From Tanypteryx hageni (lineage: Eukaryota > Arthropoda > Insecta > Odonata > Petaluridae): 64,000 nucleotides of DNA. The notes under the pieces were generated by a model. That model did no database searches, was not told where the DNA came from, and saw nothing but the letters and a program-made list of their open reading frames with translations. Position numbers and translations under genes: made by a program. Below are positions 49,400 to 60,747 of this stretch, one piece after another. The stretch spans positions 101,286,207 through 101,350,206 of the forward strand of contig CM054116.1 in NCBI GenBank assembly GCA_028673005.1, in the 5' to 3' direction. Numbering within the stretch: the first letter of the stretch is position 1; each line of letters starts with the position of its first letter.

Positions 49400-50400
49400 A
49401 GAAGTGTTTTTCGTCAAATTCGCCGTAGTATAATCGAATACTAATGTTTTTGCTTTGAAATCAGAAAATTATTTTTCCTCATATTGTGGTAGCCCTGCTT
49501 CTTTGATCCGTTCTAAACATATCCATCTCGTTTTGCCATTCTATACTCGCCCTACAAACGAAATTTCTTTAAAATCCGTTCAGTCAATACCTTCCAATTT
49601 CATTGTTACAGAAAAATTCTAACCTTGATATTATGGAAGCCCTGTTTTGGCGACCCGGTTGAAATATGACATTTTGGTTAATTATTTAAATGAAGATTAA
49701 ATGTACTATATTTGGTTAAAATCCATTGGGTCAGATCTCTAGAAATACGTGTAAAAACATTATTTAACTTTTTATTGTGGTAGTCCAGCTGTTTAGCTCC
49801 GCTTTATACGTCTTTATTTCATTATGGTATGTTGTACATATCTTATATACAAAATTTAATTGAAATCCGTTCAGCCAATTCCTTCCAAATCCTCAATTAC
49901 TGAAAGAGTTAATTTGTAATTGTGGCCGCCCCCCTGTTTGGCTGATTCGGTTTACATATGCTAATATGGTTTTGTATATATGTGTGTGTTATAAGTATTA
50001 AATTTGGTTTAAATCGATGCGAACAGTTCAACACAAATACGTATAAAAGAATGTATTATTCCTCATGTTGTGGCAGCCCTGCTTTCTAGATCTATACTAA
50101 ACATCTTGATTTTGTTATTTTATGTTGCATGCCTACTTCATACAAAATTTCGTTGAAATCGGTTTTTGCCAATTCCTTCCAAATTCATAATTACAGAAAA
50201 GTTTTACTTTGCAATTGTGGCACCCTTGCTTAGTCGATCCGGTCCAAATATGTCATTTTGGTCATTAATTTATGTGAAGATTCTATATACCAAATTTATT
50301 TGAAATCGGTTCATTCATGAAGAAGACACACACACACAAGGACACCGAGGCGATCTCATAAGACTACTTTCCATTTTTTGGAAAGTAGGCTAAAAGAAAG
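49400..50400 (-). repeat. Dispersed repeat R1, inverted copy
   Basis: The reverse complement of 175-1130 across its length. From right to left it has a header (GAATGAACCGATTTCAAATA, TGTCCTTGTGTGTGTGTGTC) and units near 50262, 49970 and 49680, about 290 bp apart. The outer end of the header carries CTACTTTCC-attttt-GGAAAGTAG (about 50364-50390), a 9 bp stem-loop that may mark the true element end. No protein-coding capacity. Confidence 0.8.
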
Positions 50401-51325
50401 TACACAAATACGCACCGGTTTAGGGAAAATTACTCTACGCCAGGGACCGAAAAGACACAATCTTACACACTCCGGGTTTAGGGGAAACCACTCCAGGGAC
50501 CCTTGTTCACATGCGCACGAATTACGCAAGCAATAAACCACACAAATGTGTGTTTAATAATGCCTAAATACCTACTTATTTCGGAATCAAAGATTCTATC
50601 CTCAGCAGGCCGATCGTAAAGACTGTAAAGTATGATTAGTTTGAAAAAATATTATAACGAGACAATATCGAATGTATTAGCGAAAAAGTATCTATCTGCT
50701 TTTGTTTAGGAGGAATTAGCGCGCAAAACAGTCGGACAAACCGAATGCATAGGCGGGTTCTGTGAAAAAACCGCTAATAAATGATAAACGAATAGTCAAC
50801 ACAATGCTAGATTACGAAAATAATTCATGGGTTATTCTGGTGTAATAACTTTAGCAAAATTCAGGGTGTTTCAAGTTTTGGATAGTTTCAGACGGAAGAT
50901 CTAAAAAACGTAAAAACATTTAGTAGGAGATTAATTTTTTATAATTACGCAGAACATACGAAAATTATAAATTAATAATGACCCAAAATATAATAATTGA
51001 TGCTTAACCATTATGAAGAAAAAAGAATGTAAATAAATTGTTCAGTAAAAAAATGAACCTTAAATTCCGTAAATCATTGTTTTACAATGGTTCGAAAAAC
51101 ATTCTCATACACAACATCTAAAAATATAATATATAATACAATGATACCTGTGTAATTGCCCGTCAATTGGTATGGATGACTTATATATTAACTTAAAATT
51201 AGCTTTACACGCGCAGAGTATCTGCGTGCTAGTACTTTATTTCTCAGTATCATAAATTTCTTTTTACACACAATTTTCGATTCTCTTGATCTGCTGATAC
51301 AATAGTTAGAGAATCAGATGATCTC
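50401..51325. other. No gene seen
   Basis: AT-rich unique sequence. The 61-codon minus frame at 50356-50541 has no motif. Confidence 0.5.
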
Positions 51326-51329
51326 GCAT

Positions 51330-51796
51330 CCCTCTCTCCGTCCCTTCCTCTCCCCCTCCCTCCCTTCCTCTCTCCCTCCCTTCCTCACTCCCTTCCTCAC
51401 TCCCTTCCTCACTACCTTCCTCACTCCCTTCCTCACTCCCTTCCTCACTTCCTTCCTCACTCCCTACCTCACTCCCTCTCTCCCTCCCTCATTCCCTCTC
51501 TCCCTCCTCCTTGTGTCTCCCTCCCTCTCTCCATCTCTACCTCTGTCTACCTCCCTCTCTACCTCTGTCTCCCTCTCTCCACTTCTGTCTCCCTCCCTCT
51601 CTCTCCCTCTCTCTCCTTCCCTCCCCCCCTCTCTCTCCCGTCTCTCTATCCCCCCGTCTCCTCTCCCTCTCTTTATCCCTCTCTCTCTCTACCTCCCTCT
51701 CTCCTCCCTCTGTATCCCTTTCTCTCTACCTGTCTCCGTCCCTCTCTTCCTCTGTCTACCTCCCTCTCTCTCTCTCCCTCCCTCCTTCCCTTCCTG
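51330..51796. repeat. Polypyrimidine tract with CTTCCTCACTCC units
   Basis: Begins CTCTCCGTCCCTTCC, then about eight tandem CTTCCTCACTCC units (12 bp) at 51380-51470. Next come CTCTCTACCTCTGTC- and CCCTCTCTCC-type units up to the LINE junction. The 159-codon frame 51318-51797 is an artefact of this tract. Confidence 0.92.
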
Positions 51797-53539
51797 AAAA
51801 AACCATTCGCATTTCCAAACCTCGCGCGCCCTGGCTTAATGACGAAATTAAAAGAATGATGGCGCATCGCGATTCGGTTTTTCGTTTGCTCAAAAGAACT
51901 AAAAATGATAATATTTTCGACAAATATAAGCGCATTAGAAACAAAACGAAACAGCTAATCAGAAATGCAAAAATTATATTTATTTATTCAATAGATAGAC
52001 CGAACGAATCACCTTCGATTATTTGTAAAAAACTTAGGTCGATTGGTATTGACAAACGAAATGGCTTTTAACTGCCTCCATACATATCATTAGACTCGTT
52101 AAATGCTTAATTCTCTACACCCCCGAATGCCATTAATGATAGAATAAAAAGGGAAGTTATTAATTCGACTACTGTCGCAGCCGAAAAATCAAACAAGGAT
52201 TTTAACCCGTTCAGGTTCATCCCGGTCACTCAATTCCAAGTGCTTCCTGCATTTCGAAAAATTAAATCTAAAGCACAAGAGTCAGATAGCATTCCTACTA
52301 TCTTCATCCAGAAATTGATACATATTATTCTACCAATAATAACTAATATATTTAACTGCTCCCTATCTCAAGAAAAATTTCCAGTGCAATGGAAACGCGC
52401 TTTCATAAGACCATTACCAAAGAAATCGAAATCGACTGAAATCAAAGATTTTTGCCCAATTAGCTTATTTCCTACCTTATCGAAAGCCTTAGAAAAATTA
52501 GCACATGAACAAATCACGCTCTTTCTTAACGAAAATCAATTGTTAGATCCCTTTCAATCTGGCTATCGTAAATCTCACAGCACCACCACTACTCTTGTAA
52601 AAGTAACCGATGACATTCGCCGCATAATGGACAAAAGGAAAGTTACAATCCTAGTACTACTGGATTTTAGTAAAGCTTTCGACTCGATAGACAAAGATTC
52701 TCTGCTGTCAAAACTGCTCGCAATGAATTTCTCGCCGTCAGACATAAATTGGATATCTTCTTATTTAAGCGATCGTTCACAACAAGTGATTTCCATTAAT
52801 TCTTCCTCTCATTGGCTTATTAATGGGAGAGGCGTCCCACAGGGCTCAATTTTGGGTCCCCTGCTATTTTTTTCTACATAAATGACTGCTCCAAGTCCCT
52901 TAAATACTGCAATGACTTGCAAATATATTCAAGTTCTATCGCAAACGATCTCGCGAGAACCCTAAAGAATATCAATAAAGACTTAGAAATGCTAGAGAAC
53001 TGGAGCAATAAAATATTTCGTAGTATCAATCCAGAAAATCACAGGCTATCTTAAGTGGTTACCCTAAGATATTAGCCGCTACTTCACTCATTATTCCGCA
53101 TTTTGACTAAGCTGTTATAGCGTACAAAGATTTATCTCAAGAGTTGTCGTTAAAGATTCAGAGAACACACAGCGCGTGCATTAGATATATTTTTAATCTG
53201 AAGAAATCAGATCACATTTCTGATTCACTCTTGAAACTAAACTGGTTAAATTTGGAGTCCCGAAGACTTGCTTTCTTTACTATACTAAACAATCCACATT
53301 ATCTTTCCACGGAATTCAGGAGTATAGACACTGTACATAACCGTAATACCAGAGGGAACCATAAACTCCTTATTCCTCATCACAGAACAGTATTTTTCAA
53401 TAAGTCCTTCATTGTAACCGCTTGCAGACTATTAAACGAATTTCCCCAAACAATAAAAAATTTGCACTCGCTCTCATCATTCAAACGACACTGCTATCAA
53501 TCTCTCTTATCTTTCAAAGGAACAGTTAAACACACTTAA
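51797..53539 (+). pseudogene. LINE reverse transcriptase pseudogene (Jockey/CR1-like)
   Basis: Would copy LINE RNA into DNA at the target site. In frame 1, PRAPWLNDEIKRMMAHRDSV is the linker before the reverse transcriptase. Stops follow at 52069-52071 and 52108-52110. The same frame then gives the fingers/palm motifs FCPISLFPTLSKALEKL, LLDPFQSGYRKSHSTTT, LVLLDFSKAFDSIDKDSLLS (first catalytic Asp in LLDFSKAFD) and GRGVPQGSILGPLLF. A +1-type frameshift near 52866 moves the frame to YINDCSKSLKYCNDLQIYSS. The catalytic YADD box is therefore missing, probably by a small in-frame deletion joining LKYC to DLQIY. After INPEN the frame shifts again to QAILSGYPKILAA, then joins LIIPHFD, a stop and AVIAYKDLSQELSLKIQR. 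This implies that several tens of residues are deleted. The C-terminal region (SACIRYIFNLKK, LLIPHHRTVFFNKSF) runs to the stop at 53537-53539. Confidence 0.85.
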
Positions 53540-54072
53540 TGCTTCAATGTTTCTTAATCTTGATTTTGACAAAACAATACTTATTGGGCATGATTTATAC
53601 TTTGTTATTTTATTTTATTCATTTATTTGTAATTTTATTTTATTCATTTGATTTTTTTTCTCCTCTATCTTGTTTAGTCATAACAATGTCAATATATATT
53701 CCTTTTGTCATTTTTATATGTTCATTCCATCAATGATCTGTTCGTATTGTGCCAAATCTTCCCTGATGTATAGCTTTATGCTGTTCATGTATTTATCTTT
53801 TGTTCTAAATTTCATTTATTGATGTCTTTAGGTAATCTAAGTAGGTTTCGCAGGTTTTTCACACCCCCTTATTGTGTGGGTGTTTTCCTGTAGTGGTTTT
53901 TTATATGGATTTCATTATTCAGCAGTCCTATTTTTTCCCACAAAATTATATCTTTTCTTTTCCGATGCTTGTATTACTTGTATTTACATAATTTTCTATG
54001 TATTATTGTATATGTTTCACGACGAGGGGTTAGATGGAAGATGGGACATCTTAATCTCAATCTTGCCCCAAT
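51797..54072 (+). mobile_element. Non-LTR retrotransposon (LINE family L), 5'-truncated dead copy
   Basis: A Jockey/CR1-like LINE relic of about 2.3 kb. It starts abruptly from a CT tract in the linker between endonuclease and reverse transcriptase, continues through a broken reverse-transcriptase gene, and ends with a 3'UTR (TTCGCAGGTTTTTCACACCCCC at about 53846, GGGTGTTTTCCTG, then TCTCAATCTTGCCCCAATC). It runs straight into another CT tract at about 54067. The endonuclease domain is missing. Three truncated relatives at 24.1, 39.4 and 61.2 kb share its 3' end. Confidence 0.85.
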
Positions 54073-54230
54073 CAATCCCTCCCTTCCTCCCTCCCTCTCT
54101 CTCCCTCTCTCTGCCTCTCTTTTCTCCCGCCTTCCACCTCTCTCATTCCCTTCTGTCACAATCCATTGCTCTCCCTCTCTTTCTCCATCTTCTTCATCTC
54201 TTTCCTCCCGTTCTTTTTTAATTCTTTATC
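54067..54230. repeat. CT-rich tract after LINE 3' end
   Basis: CAATCCCTCCCTTCCTCCC units directly following the LINE terminus. Composition matches the tract on the LINE's 5' side. Confidence 0.85.
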
Positions 54231-54435
54231 TCAGATTTATTTTCAAATTTTACCATACAATACCAACATTATGATACAAACATCTTATGTGTTTCAATGT
54301 CAGCTTTATCAGCTGTGTTTAGCAATACAAAGTTCTTCTCATAGCTCGGCACCTCCAGCGTGCCATGCATTGCCGTAGCGTTATATATATCATCATCATA
54401 GGTAGTCTGTCCGTAGACAGGTCCGTGATTATTAT
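54231..54435. other. Short unique spacer
   Basis: No gene. Includes ATATATATATCATCATCATAGG near 54382. Confidence 0.4.
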
Positions 54436-54439
54436 ATAT

Positions 54440-54585
54440 ATATAGATTAGTTAAACTTTTCGGTAATTAAGAATTTGGAAAGAATTGGCTAAACCGATTT
54501 CAACGAAATTTTGTAAGAAGTAGGCTTGCAACGTAAAATAACAAAATCGAGATATTTAGTATAGATATATCAAACCTAATATTGA
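54440..54585 (+). repeat. Dispersed repeat R1, fragment
   Basis: AACTTTTCGGTAATTAAGAATTTGG, AATTGGCTAAACCGATTTCAACG and AATAACAAAATCGAGATATTTAGTATAG match the first unit of the copy at 0.35-0.45 kb closely. Only about half a unit remains. Confidence 0.8.
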
Positions 54586-54639
54586 ATATCTGAAAATTTT
54601 GAATAATAGTGGAAGAAAATGTTGTCATTGTGTTGCGTG

Positions 54640-55002
54640 CCTAAAATATCCATATATTATAAGAGAAACGCTAAAAAAATCCAAGCATATCTGCTGTTCC
54701 ATCATATGGAATCAAATGCAGGAATGAAACTGTCAAGCAGCATTGTAACACTCAGCATCACAAATTTTGCGTGAAAACTAAATATAAAGAATTTTGTGAA
54801 GAAAATGCCTTCATATCAGGAAGTTTGGCAAACATAGTAGAGCAACTCTCTACATCTACTAATAAATTATAAGATTTTAATTGTGTTGGCAAGAATATTA
54901 GATGCCACTCCTCATTCTGCAGATGTTGAAAGATGCACTAGCGCCAACAACTTGCTGAAAACATCATTAAGGTTCTCTATGAATTCGTACACCGAAACTA
55001 AA

Positions 55003-55073
<71 letters not shown>

Positions 55074-55185
55074 CAATAGACCAAGTGTCATGGTTTGGGA
55101 TCCAAAGAAAACTTTTATTGTGGATCAATAAGCAAAAATGAAAAGCTTCATGAAAATGTTTCAAACAGAAATAGTAGTGCTGAGA
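54640..55185 (+). pseudogene. hAT transposase relic, C-terminal dimerisation region, with in-frame (TA)n expansion
   Basis: The frame at 54883-55131 reads PHSADVERCTSANNLLKTSL and TETKYLYI, then a long YI repeat from the TA tract, then YFNRPSVMVWDPKKTF. Removing the repeat leaves a normal hAT dimerisation motif (SANNLLKTSLR...ETKYLYI-FN-P...W-P) of the type found in domesticated KIAA1586-like vertebrate proteins and invertebrate hAT transposases. Upstream, an out-of-phase stretch CRNETVKQHCNTQHHKF could be the remains of the N-terminal zinc finger (C and H residues only), which would make this an internally deleted copy. Stops and frameshifts exclude function. Confidence 0.65.
55003..55072. 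repeat. (TA)n microsatellite within hAT coding sequence
   Basis: About 68 bp of pure TA located exactly between codons for KYLYI and YFN. The total repeat length keeps the surrounding frame. Confidence 0.95.
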
Positions 55186-55189
55186 GTAC

Positions 55190-55740
55190 TTCAAAATGAT
55201 ATTTACTGATTCAGGAACACCATAAAATGAAGATGATGTGCCACAGAAAAAATTAAAAAGTTTTGGTTGACTATTTTCACAAATATTATTAATATAATAT
55301 TTCATCTTGTTTTTTATTACAACTAACTTGTTCTTTAGTATGATTTATTATGTGATGAATTAAATTTAAGATTGTTAATTTTGTAAGAGTATTCCTTTAC
55401 TTACTTTTTGGAAATTTTAACAATAGGTTTAAGTTTTTTGTTAGACAGTGAATGCTGTGATTTTTAATATTATTTTCTTTGAATTCTGCATAAAATTACT
55501 GAGATTGAAAACACAGTTTTTCTTATATGTGTCGTCTTATCATATGGGCGCGCAGGCCCCGCACAAACAAGGGCACCACACATACAAGGCTCTTTTTGAT
55601 ATGACGTTTCGCCGTGACGGCATGACGTTTCTAATATCACAGTTTATCTGAGCTTTAATATGAAATGGATCCCTCCAATAGTACAATGAGCCCATAAAAT
55701 TCATTTGTGCAGCTCTAAATTTCCCTCGAAATAGGCCCTG
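55190..55740. other. No gene seen
   Basis: AT-rich sequence. The last 200 bp may belong to the hAT element that follows, but no 5' terminus is identifiable. Confidence 0.4.
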
Positions 55741-55744
55741 AGAA

Positions 55745-56627
55745 GATGTCATCAAACAGTGTCACAGTGCATCTGAGGAACTTCGTGGTAAAAAGACCGT
55801 CAAGAGAGCCATGGAGCGGTCATTGTCCAACGGCATGATATTGCGGCAAGATTCGGACATCAATCTCGACCAGTAAGATCAGTTGATCCAAAAACCTTCG
55901 AGCAAACTGCTGGTTTGGCTTGCAGATCGACGAATCTAGTGACGTGAGTTGTGGAGCATAGCCGTCAGCTTACGGTCGATGTTCTGAGAACTGCAAAGAA
56001 GATTACCTTTGCTGCTTGGACGTGGGAGTTTCAATTACAGGTGAAACTATTTTCGAGAAACTGGACGACTTTATGAATGATGACCACATTCCCCGAGAGA
56101 AATGCTCAGCGATTACCACAGTTGGTGCGGCAGCGATGACGCGGAAAGTTTCGAGAGTAATTGCCAGGATTAAAGCGCTTGCTCCTCACTGTATTTCGAA
56201 GCACTGCATTATTTATCGCGAGGCACTTGCTGCGGAAAGAATTTACTGGAGGAAATCAGCTAGCTATAAAAATAGCTGAGCTTGAGGTCGAGTTGGAAGA
56301 TGTGATAAAAACATTGAATTGGATCAAAACTAGTGTAAAAGGGAAAAATGTTCGCGTGTTCCAGAACTGTGTGAAGAAATGGTTACAGAGTAGAAAACGC
56401 TCTGGCTTCATTCAGAGGTCGAAAGCAACCCAGCCATTAATTAATTAAATTTAATTACAATTTTGTAATTCTTGAATCATATTGTAATGTTTTCCTGTAT
56501 GGTTTGTTTACGTTGTTAATATAATGTCTTTCTCAGATGCGTTTGTGCGATGAGAATTTTGGGTTACCGCTATGCGGTGTTCAGTTTATAAAGGTTTCCG
56601 TACCCCCAAAAAAGGTTGAGAAACTCG
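55745..56627 (+). pseudogene. hAT transposase relic, ZBED5/GTF2IRD2-like type, with 3' terminus
   Basis: From 55914 in one frame: FGLQIDESSDVSCGA, a stop at 55959-55961, then ETIFEKLDDFMNDDHIPREK, TTVGAAAMTRKVSRVIARIK and APHCISKHCIIYREALAAE to about 56240. This is the RNase-H-like core of hAT transposases close to ZBED5/FAM200/GTF2IRD2-type proteins (motifs LQIDES, TDGAAAMTG, THCIIHREALA). Here the second catalytic region reads TVGAAAM instead of TDGAAAM, so an Asp is lost. Frameshifted pieces follow (LEDVIKTLNWIKT; then LCEEMVTE-stop-KTLWLHSEVES, about 56285-56430). Upstream, LSNGMI and LRANCW-type pieces lie at about 55815-55914. The segment ends at about 56627 with CCCCAAAAAAGGTTGAGAAAC, a typical hAT 3' terminal repeat. 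The transposase C-terminus is deleted. It is a different subfamily from the relic at 54.6-55.2 kb. Confidence 0.75.
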
Positions 56628-56629
56628 GA

Positions 56630-58745
56630 ACTAGACGACAAAAGATTTTAACGAACAATAAGTCAAATTTTTGCGTGTAAACAAATTTGTGGGCCGATTT
56701 GATAAATATCCGAAAATCAACGGAAGGAAAATGAAATTCCGTTCTTTTAGCCGTACTTCGCTTTAAGTCCAAAATCCATACGATAATTCTAAGTAATTTC
56801 AAAATCCAAGTAATTAATACGCTGCACACGTATCCGCGTTAATGAAATGGGGAAAATAAACGTTTCATTGCTTTATATTATAGTTAGATAGATTAGATAG
56901 ATAATCAGAGAACGAATATGCAAATCGGTTCATTCAGTCAAATGTGAATTTAAAAACTAATTTCAAAACAGCCCGAACAAATTGTAAAAGGAATTGAAAG
57001 GAATTTAAATCATTTCCATTTCATTTTTCACCAGCATGAATCTACGCATTTTTAAGCGTATCTGCATCAATCTTTTTTTTCGCGTCGCAATCACGCATTC
57101 CGAGAACGCGCGGATATTTCGTTATTTATGCGATCATTACTTAATTCTGCCACGGAATGGGGCACGATGCACCCGATTTTTTTAGGGCAACGACATTTGC
57201 AGAATATTAATCGTCCACAAAGGACGACGGGTCTCCCAATGGCTTTAAGGAAAATTTTCCGCGACGGAAATAACGCACGGCGGGGGAACGACCAAAAAAT
57301 AAAAAGATTTTCTTCCGAATGATATCGTTTGAGTAATCGGGAAAGGCACTTCATAATCCCCCCCCCCTTTACCCTCCCTCGTAGCTGTAGATGCCCCCAC
57401 CCCACCTTTTAGGGGCGTTGAGCGCATTCCGCATCCAACCCCTGCAAATCACTCTCTCATATAAGATTAAAAGCGGCCTCAAGTCTGCCCTCGCACACGA
57501 CCATTGTTCCCGCGGGATGGAAACTCAAAACTTGCACACACACACACGCTCAAATGAGAACCTCCAGACTCTATCCATTACACTTAAACTTCGCCTCCGC
57601 CATTGCACATCTCGCCGTAACGAGGTGCTCCCCGGGAGGAAATAACTGCTCGCCGAGGAATATGGGGTCATCGCATTTGTCACCTTTTCCACTTGTTGTT
57701 AAACATGCATAAAACGAGATCGCTCCTCCAGAGGGCAAATTCGTTCTCTTCGGTCGCATTTCCTTTTGATATATATCCTTTCCTCCTATCTTGCCCCCTC
57801 CCCCACGCGGCACCCCCTCCAAACCGTTCTCCCATTTCGCTCCTTCACTACCTCTTCCCTTTCGCAATGATCGCCTCATAATTCCACAAATGCCGAGAAT
57901 TTTAAGGTATCCGGTAAGATTTCATCAAGATCGACGATTTTATATGACCGGCACTCGAAACAGACGAGTTTTATATACCCAATCAAGCAGATATTCGAGA
58001 GCGCTCAATCGTTTGATTTCCTGAAGTCGTTGCTGGAAAATTATGCGGTATTACAGCTAGTGTTTTGATGTCCAACTTCCAAGAGGATGTGAACGATTAA
58101 AGCTTTTAAGCGCTCCAAAGTCAAAAAATATAAAATAGTTTTCCGTAACGGGGGGTAGTATAAAAATCAACCATTATCTAAGTAATAGTAACTGGCTTAG
58201 TATAACGCGTAGTGAGATATCACTCATTGACTTTATAGTTTTAGATAGCCTAACTTGAGCTCCGAAATAAAGCTGAGGAAGGAAGTAAAGTTTCCAAATC
58301 AGTGATGGACAGCGGTTGTGCATAATGTGGAAACGCTGATGTTCAGGGATAAACTGAAGCCGTTTTTTGATAGCTTCTCTCGCTAATTATTATTGGTTGT
58401 AAGAACTCAAAGTAGACTACTCCCACTGTGAGAATTTACCCATAGAATAAGTTTTAAAAACTTCGTCGCGTTTCTTAAAAGGGGGTTATTTTATCATTTA
58501 CACTAGTACTAACCATAGATTTCTCATAATATTGCTACTTCTTACCACAACCAAAGAGTAACTACGGTGAATCATTATAAGTCTATTCCGTTTTTACGTC
58601 GGACAACATATTTTACAAAATAATCCTTACTGCAATGCATCGTACTTTATATTTATAAAAACAATAACCTAGCAGACTATTTTCCTATAAATGCGAAAAA
58701 AGACGAAATAAATCACAAAAATACCAAATTTGAAAAAGTTCAGAA
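56630..58745. other. No gene seen
   Basis: Contains a short TAGATAGATTAGATAGAT run near 56884, a C-run at 57358-57368 and pyrimidine-rich patches at 57725-57870. Overlapping short frames near 57.1-57.9 kb have no motif. Confidence 0.5.
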
Positions 58746-58749
58746 TATG

Positions 58750-58905
58750 TAATATATAAAGAAGAGCGTCTGTCCGTCTATCCTCGATGCATTCGGACAC
58801 CGTGAGAGCCAGTACAACCAAATTTTGCATGGAAATCATTATCACCCAGAAGAATGTCGAAGCTATGTTTGAATTCGATTTCCCAAGTTCGATTCCAGAT
58901 TTATC
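58750..58905 (+). repeat. Fragment of CCGTCTATCC-headed dispersed repeat
   Basis: GCGTCTGTCCGTCTATCC then ACCAAATTTTGCATGGAAAT. The layout resembles the repeats at 23.13 and 0.2 kb, but it is too short to assign to either. Confidence 0.4.
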
Positions 58906-60405
58906 TTTATCCCATTAGAATAACATGAGAATAAGTACGGCATATTTTTCATTTGAACCTTAAAATGTTTTTTCATTATCGAAGAATCTCGAAATTCGAA
59001 AATAAACGCCTACAAAATGTTTTTATTTTGATATTGTCAAATTTTGAAGAGGCATCAAATCGATACGCAAATTTGTTTTCAACGCAAAAATTCGAAATGT
59101 TTTTCAGCTGAGATATATGGTGGTGGCCATCAAATAAGTCAGAATTTGGCACCGTTTTTAGTCTTTTCGAGCTGAATTCAACGAGCCATTCCTTTCTCTT
59201 GGAAGTACTAAGGTACGAATCTAGATGCATTTTTTCATTCGTTTACGAGATTTGGGTTTTAAATTCTCGAATGTTCACCTCCGAATAAATTTTTCATCGG
59301 TACCTCACGGATCATATAAGACCTAGAAAGAAGAAAATATAGTATTTTAATTGTTCTCAACAAAATAATCCTCGTGTCGATCGATGTTGACAAAATACGT
59401 AATTGCATGTTAGGTGCTTTCTAGAATTTCTGTTCCCGGATGTGTAAGTTGCAATTGTGCTCTCGCTGACTTTTTTGTGACAAATAATGCACTTAACACT
59501 GAATATATTGACTAATCGGTGCTTCGTATATCATAAAAGAGCTAGGGAGAGGAAAACATGGATTCATAATTGGTGTTCACGCAAATAATCTTCGTAGCAA
59601 CCGATGTTAGCAATGTACGATCTTTCTCGCGGTATTCTAATGGATAAAATGAACGCTCTTGGATTGAACCCACGTACGTATGAGGGGAATTTACAAAATG
59701 AGAAAATTAAACGAAGAGAAACAGCACCCGCTGAGTAAACTAAGACGTCCTGAGATGTGCGCAGGGCAATTGAGACGATGACGAAAATTCTAAGAGAAAA
59801 GTACTTGACGGCTTATCGAGAGCAACATTACGGTTCCTTGGCATCGCTCGAGTTTCACTTGCAAAAACTCAAATTTTCGGTTTCGAAACAAATGCGTGGA
59901 AATCTTCTAGTTTTCCTGTTTTACAGACAAAGCATTGGGTTTATCCGGGCAACGCCGAGTACTTAAGCTAGATTATTATAAAAGATACAATACTTGCGAC
60001 GACAGAGAAGTTTTATAAAAATCGCCTAGATGGGGTATTACGCCGGTTTTACGAGAGACCTTTCAAATACCGCATCTTCCAGCATTATAGGCGAAACTTT
60101 CAGGTTTAAAAAGAATGCCATCGCTAGGCGAACCACTACGCTAGCATACTGTTCGAAAGTCTACCAGTAATACTCCCAGACTTGGACTGAAAACATGGCC
60201 AACTCCTGTTAAAGGGGAGTGGTAAGAGAGTGGAGTCTCAATTTTTTGGTGAAAAAATTCGCAGAACATCGCGTAATAGATCAAAAAATGATTTGCGAAG
60301 CCATAAACTTGGCCGCGCATCCCGCGTGACTAACCGATTGGAAGGAACGGCATGTACGTGTTCAAAAGGGAAGACTGGCAAGGAATACGTAATGGGACAT
60401 CGAAC
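58906..60405. other. No gene seen
   Basis: Unique sequence. Two stretches at about 59280-59430 and 59500-59640 share a loose pattern (GGT-CTCGTATATCATAAAAGA-type, then CTCGTGTCGATCGATGTT / CTTCGTAGCAACCGATGTT). They may be a diverged ~230 bp tandem pair. Confidence 0.45.
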
Positions 60406-60409
60406 GGAG

Positions 60410-60747
60410 TAATAGAAGAGAAAAGAGGAGGTATAGAGAGGGAGGAGGGGAAAAGATGCGAGGAGAGAGAAGAAGGGAGGGAAAGAAGGAGAAGGGAAAG
60501 AGAGCAGAAGAAGAGAAAGGAAGAGGAAGAGAAAAACAAAGAGAGAGAGGAAGGAGGGATGAGTAAAGAGGGAAAGATGAGAGATAGGGCGGAAGAAATA
60601 GCGAGATAGGGAGAGAAAGCTGGAGGGAAAGAGAGGAGGTTATAGGAAAAGAGAGAGGGAGAGAGGAAAAGAGGGAGAGAGAAAAAAAGAGGGGAGAGTG
60701 AGAAAGAAAAAGAGAAGGTGAGTGAAGAAACGAGGGGGAGAGAGAGA
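60410..60747. repeat. Purine tract, left of MITE
   Basis: GAGAGGGAGGAGGGG and AGAAGAGAAAGGAAG sequence up to the MITE. Frames on both strands are low complexity. Confidence 0.9.

Noticed and set aside
51318..51797. 159-codon serine/leucine/proline-rich frame
   Set aside because: It is a direct translation of the CT tract ahead of the LINE, and a second phase is equally open.
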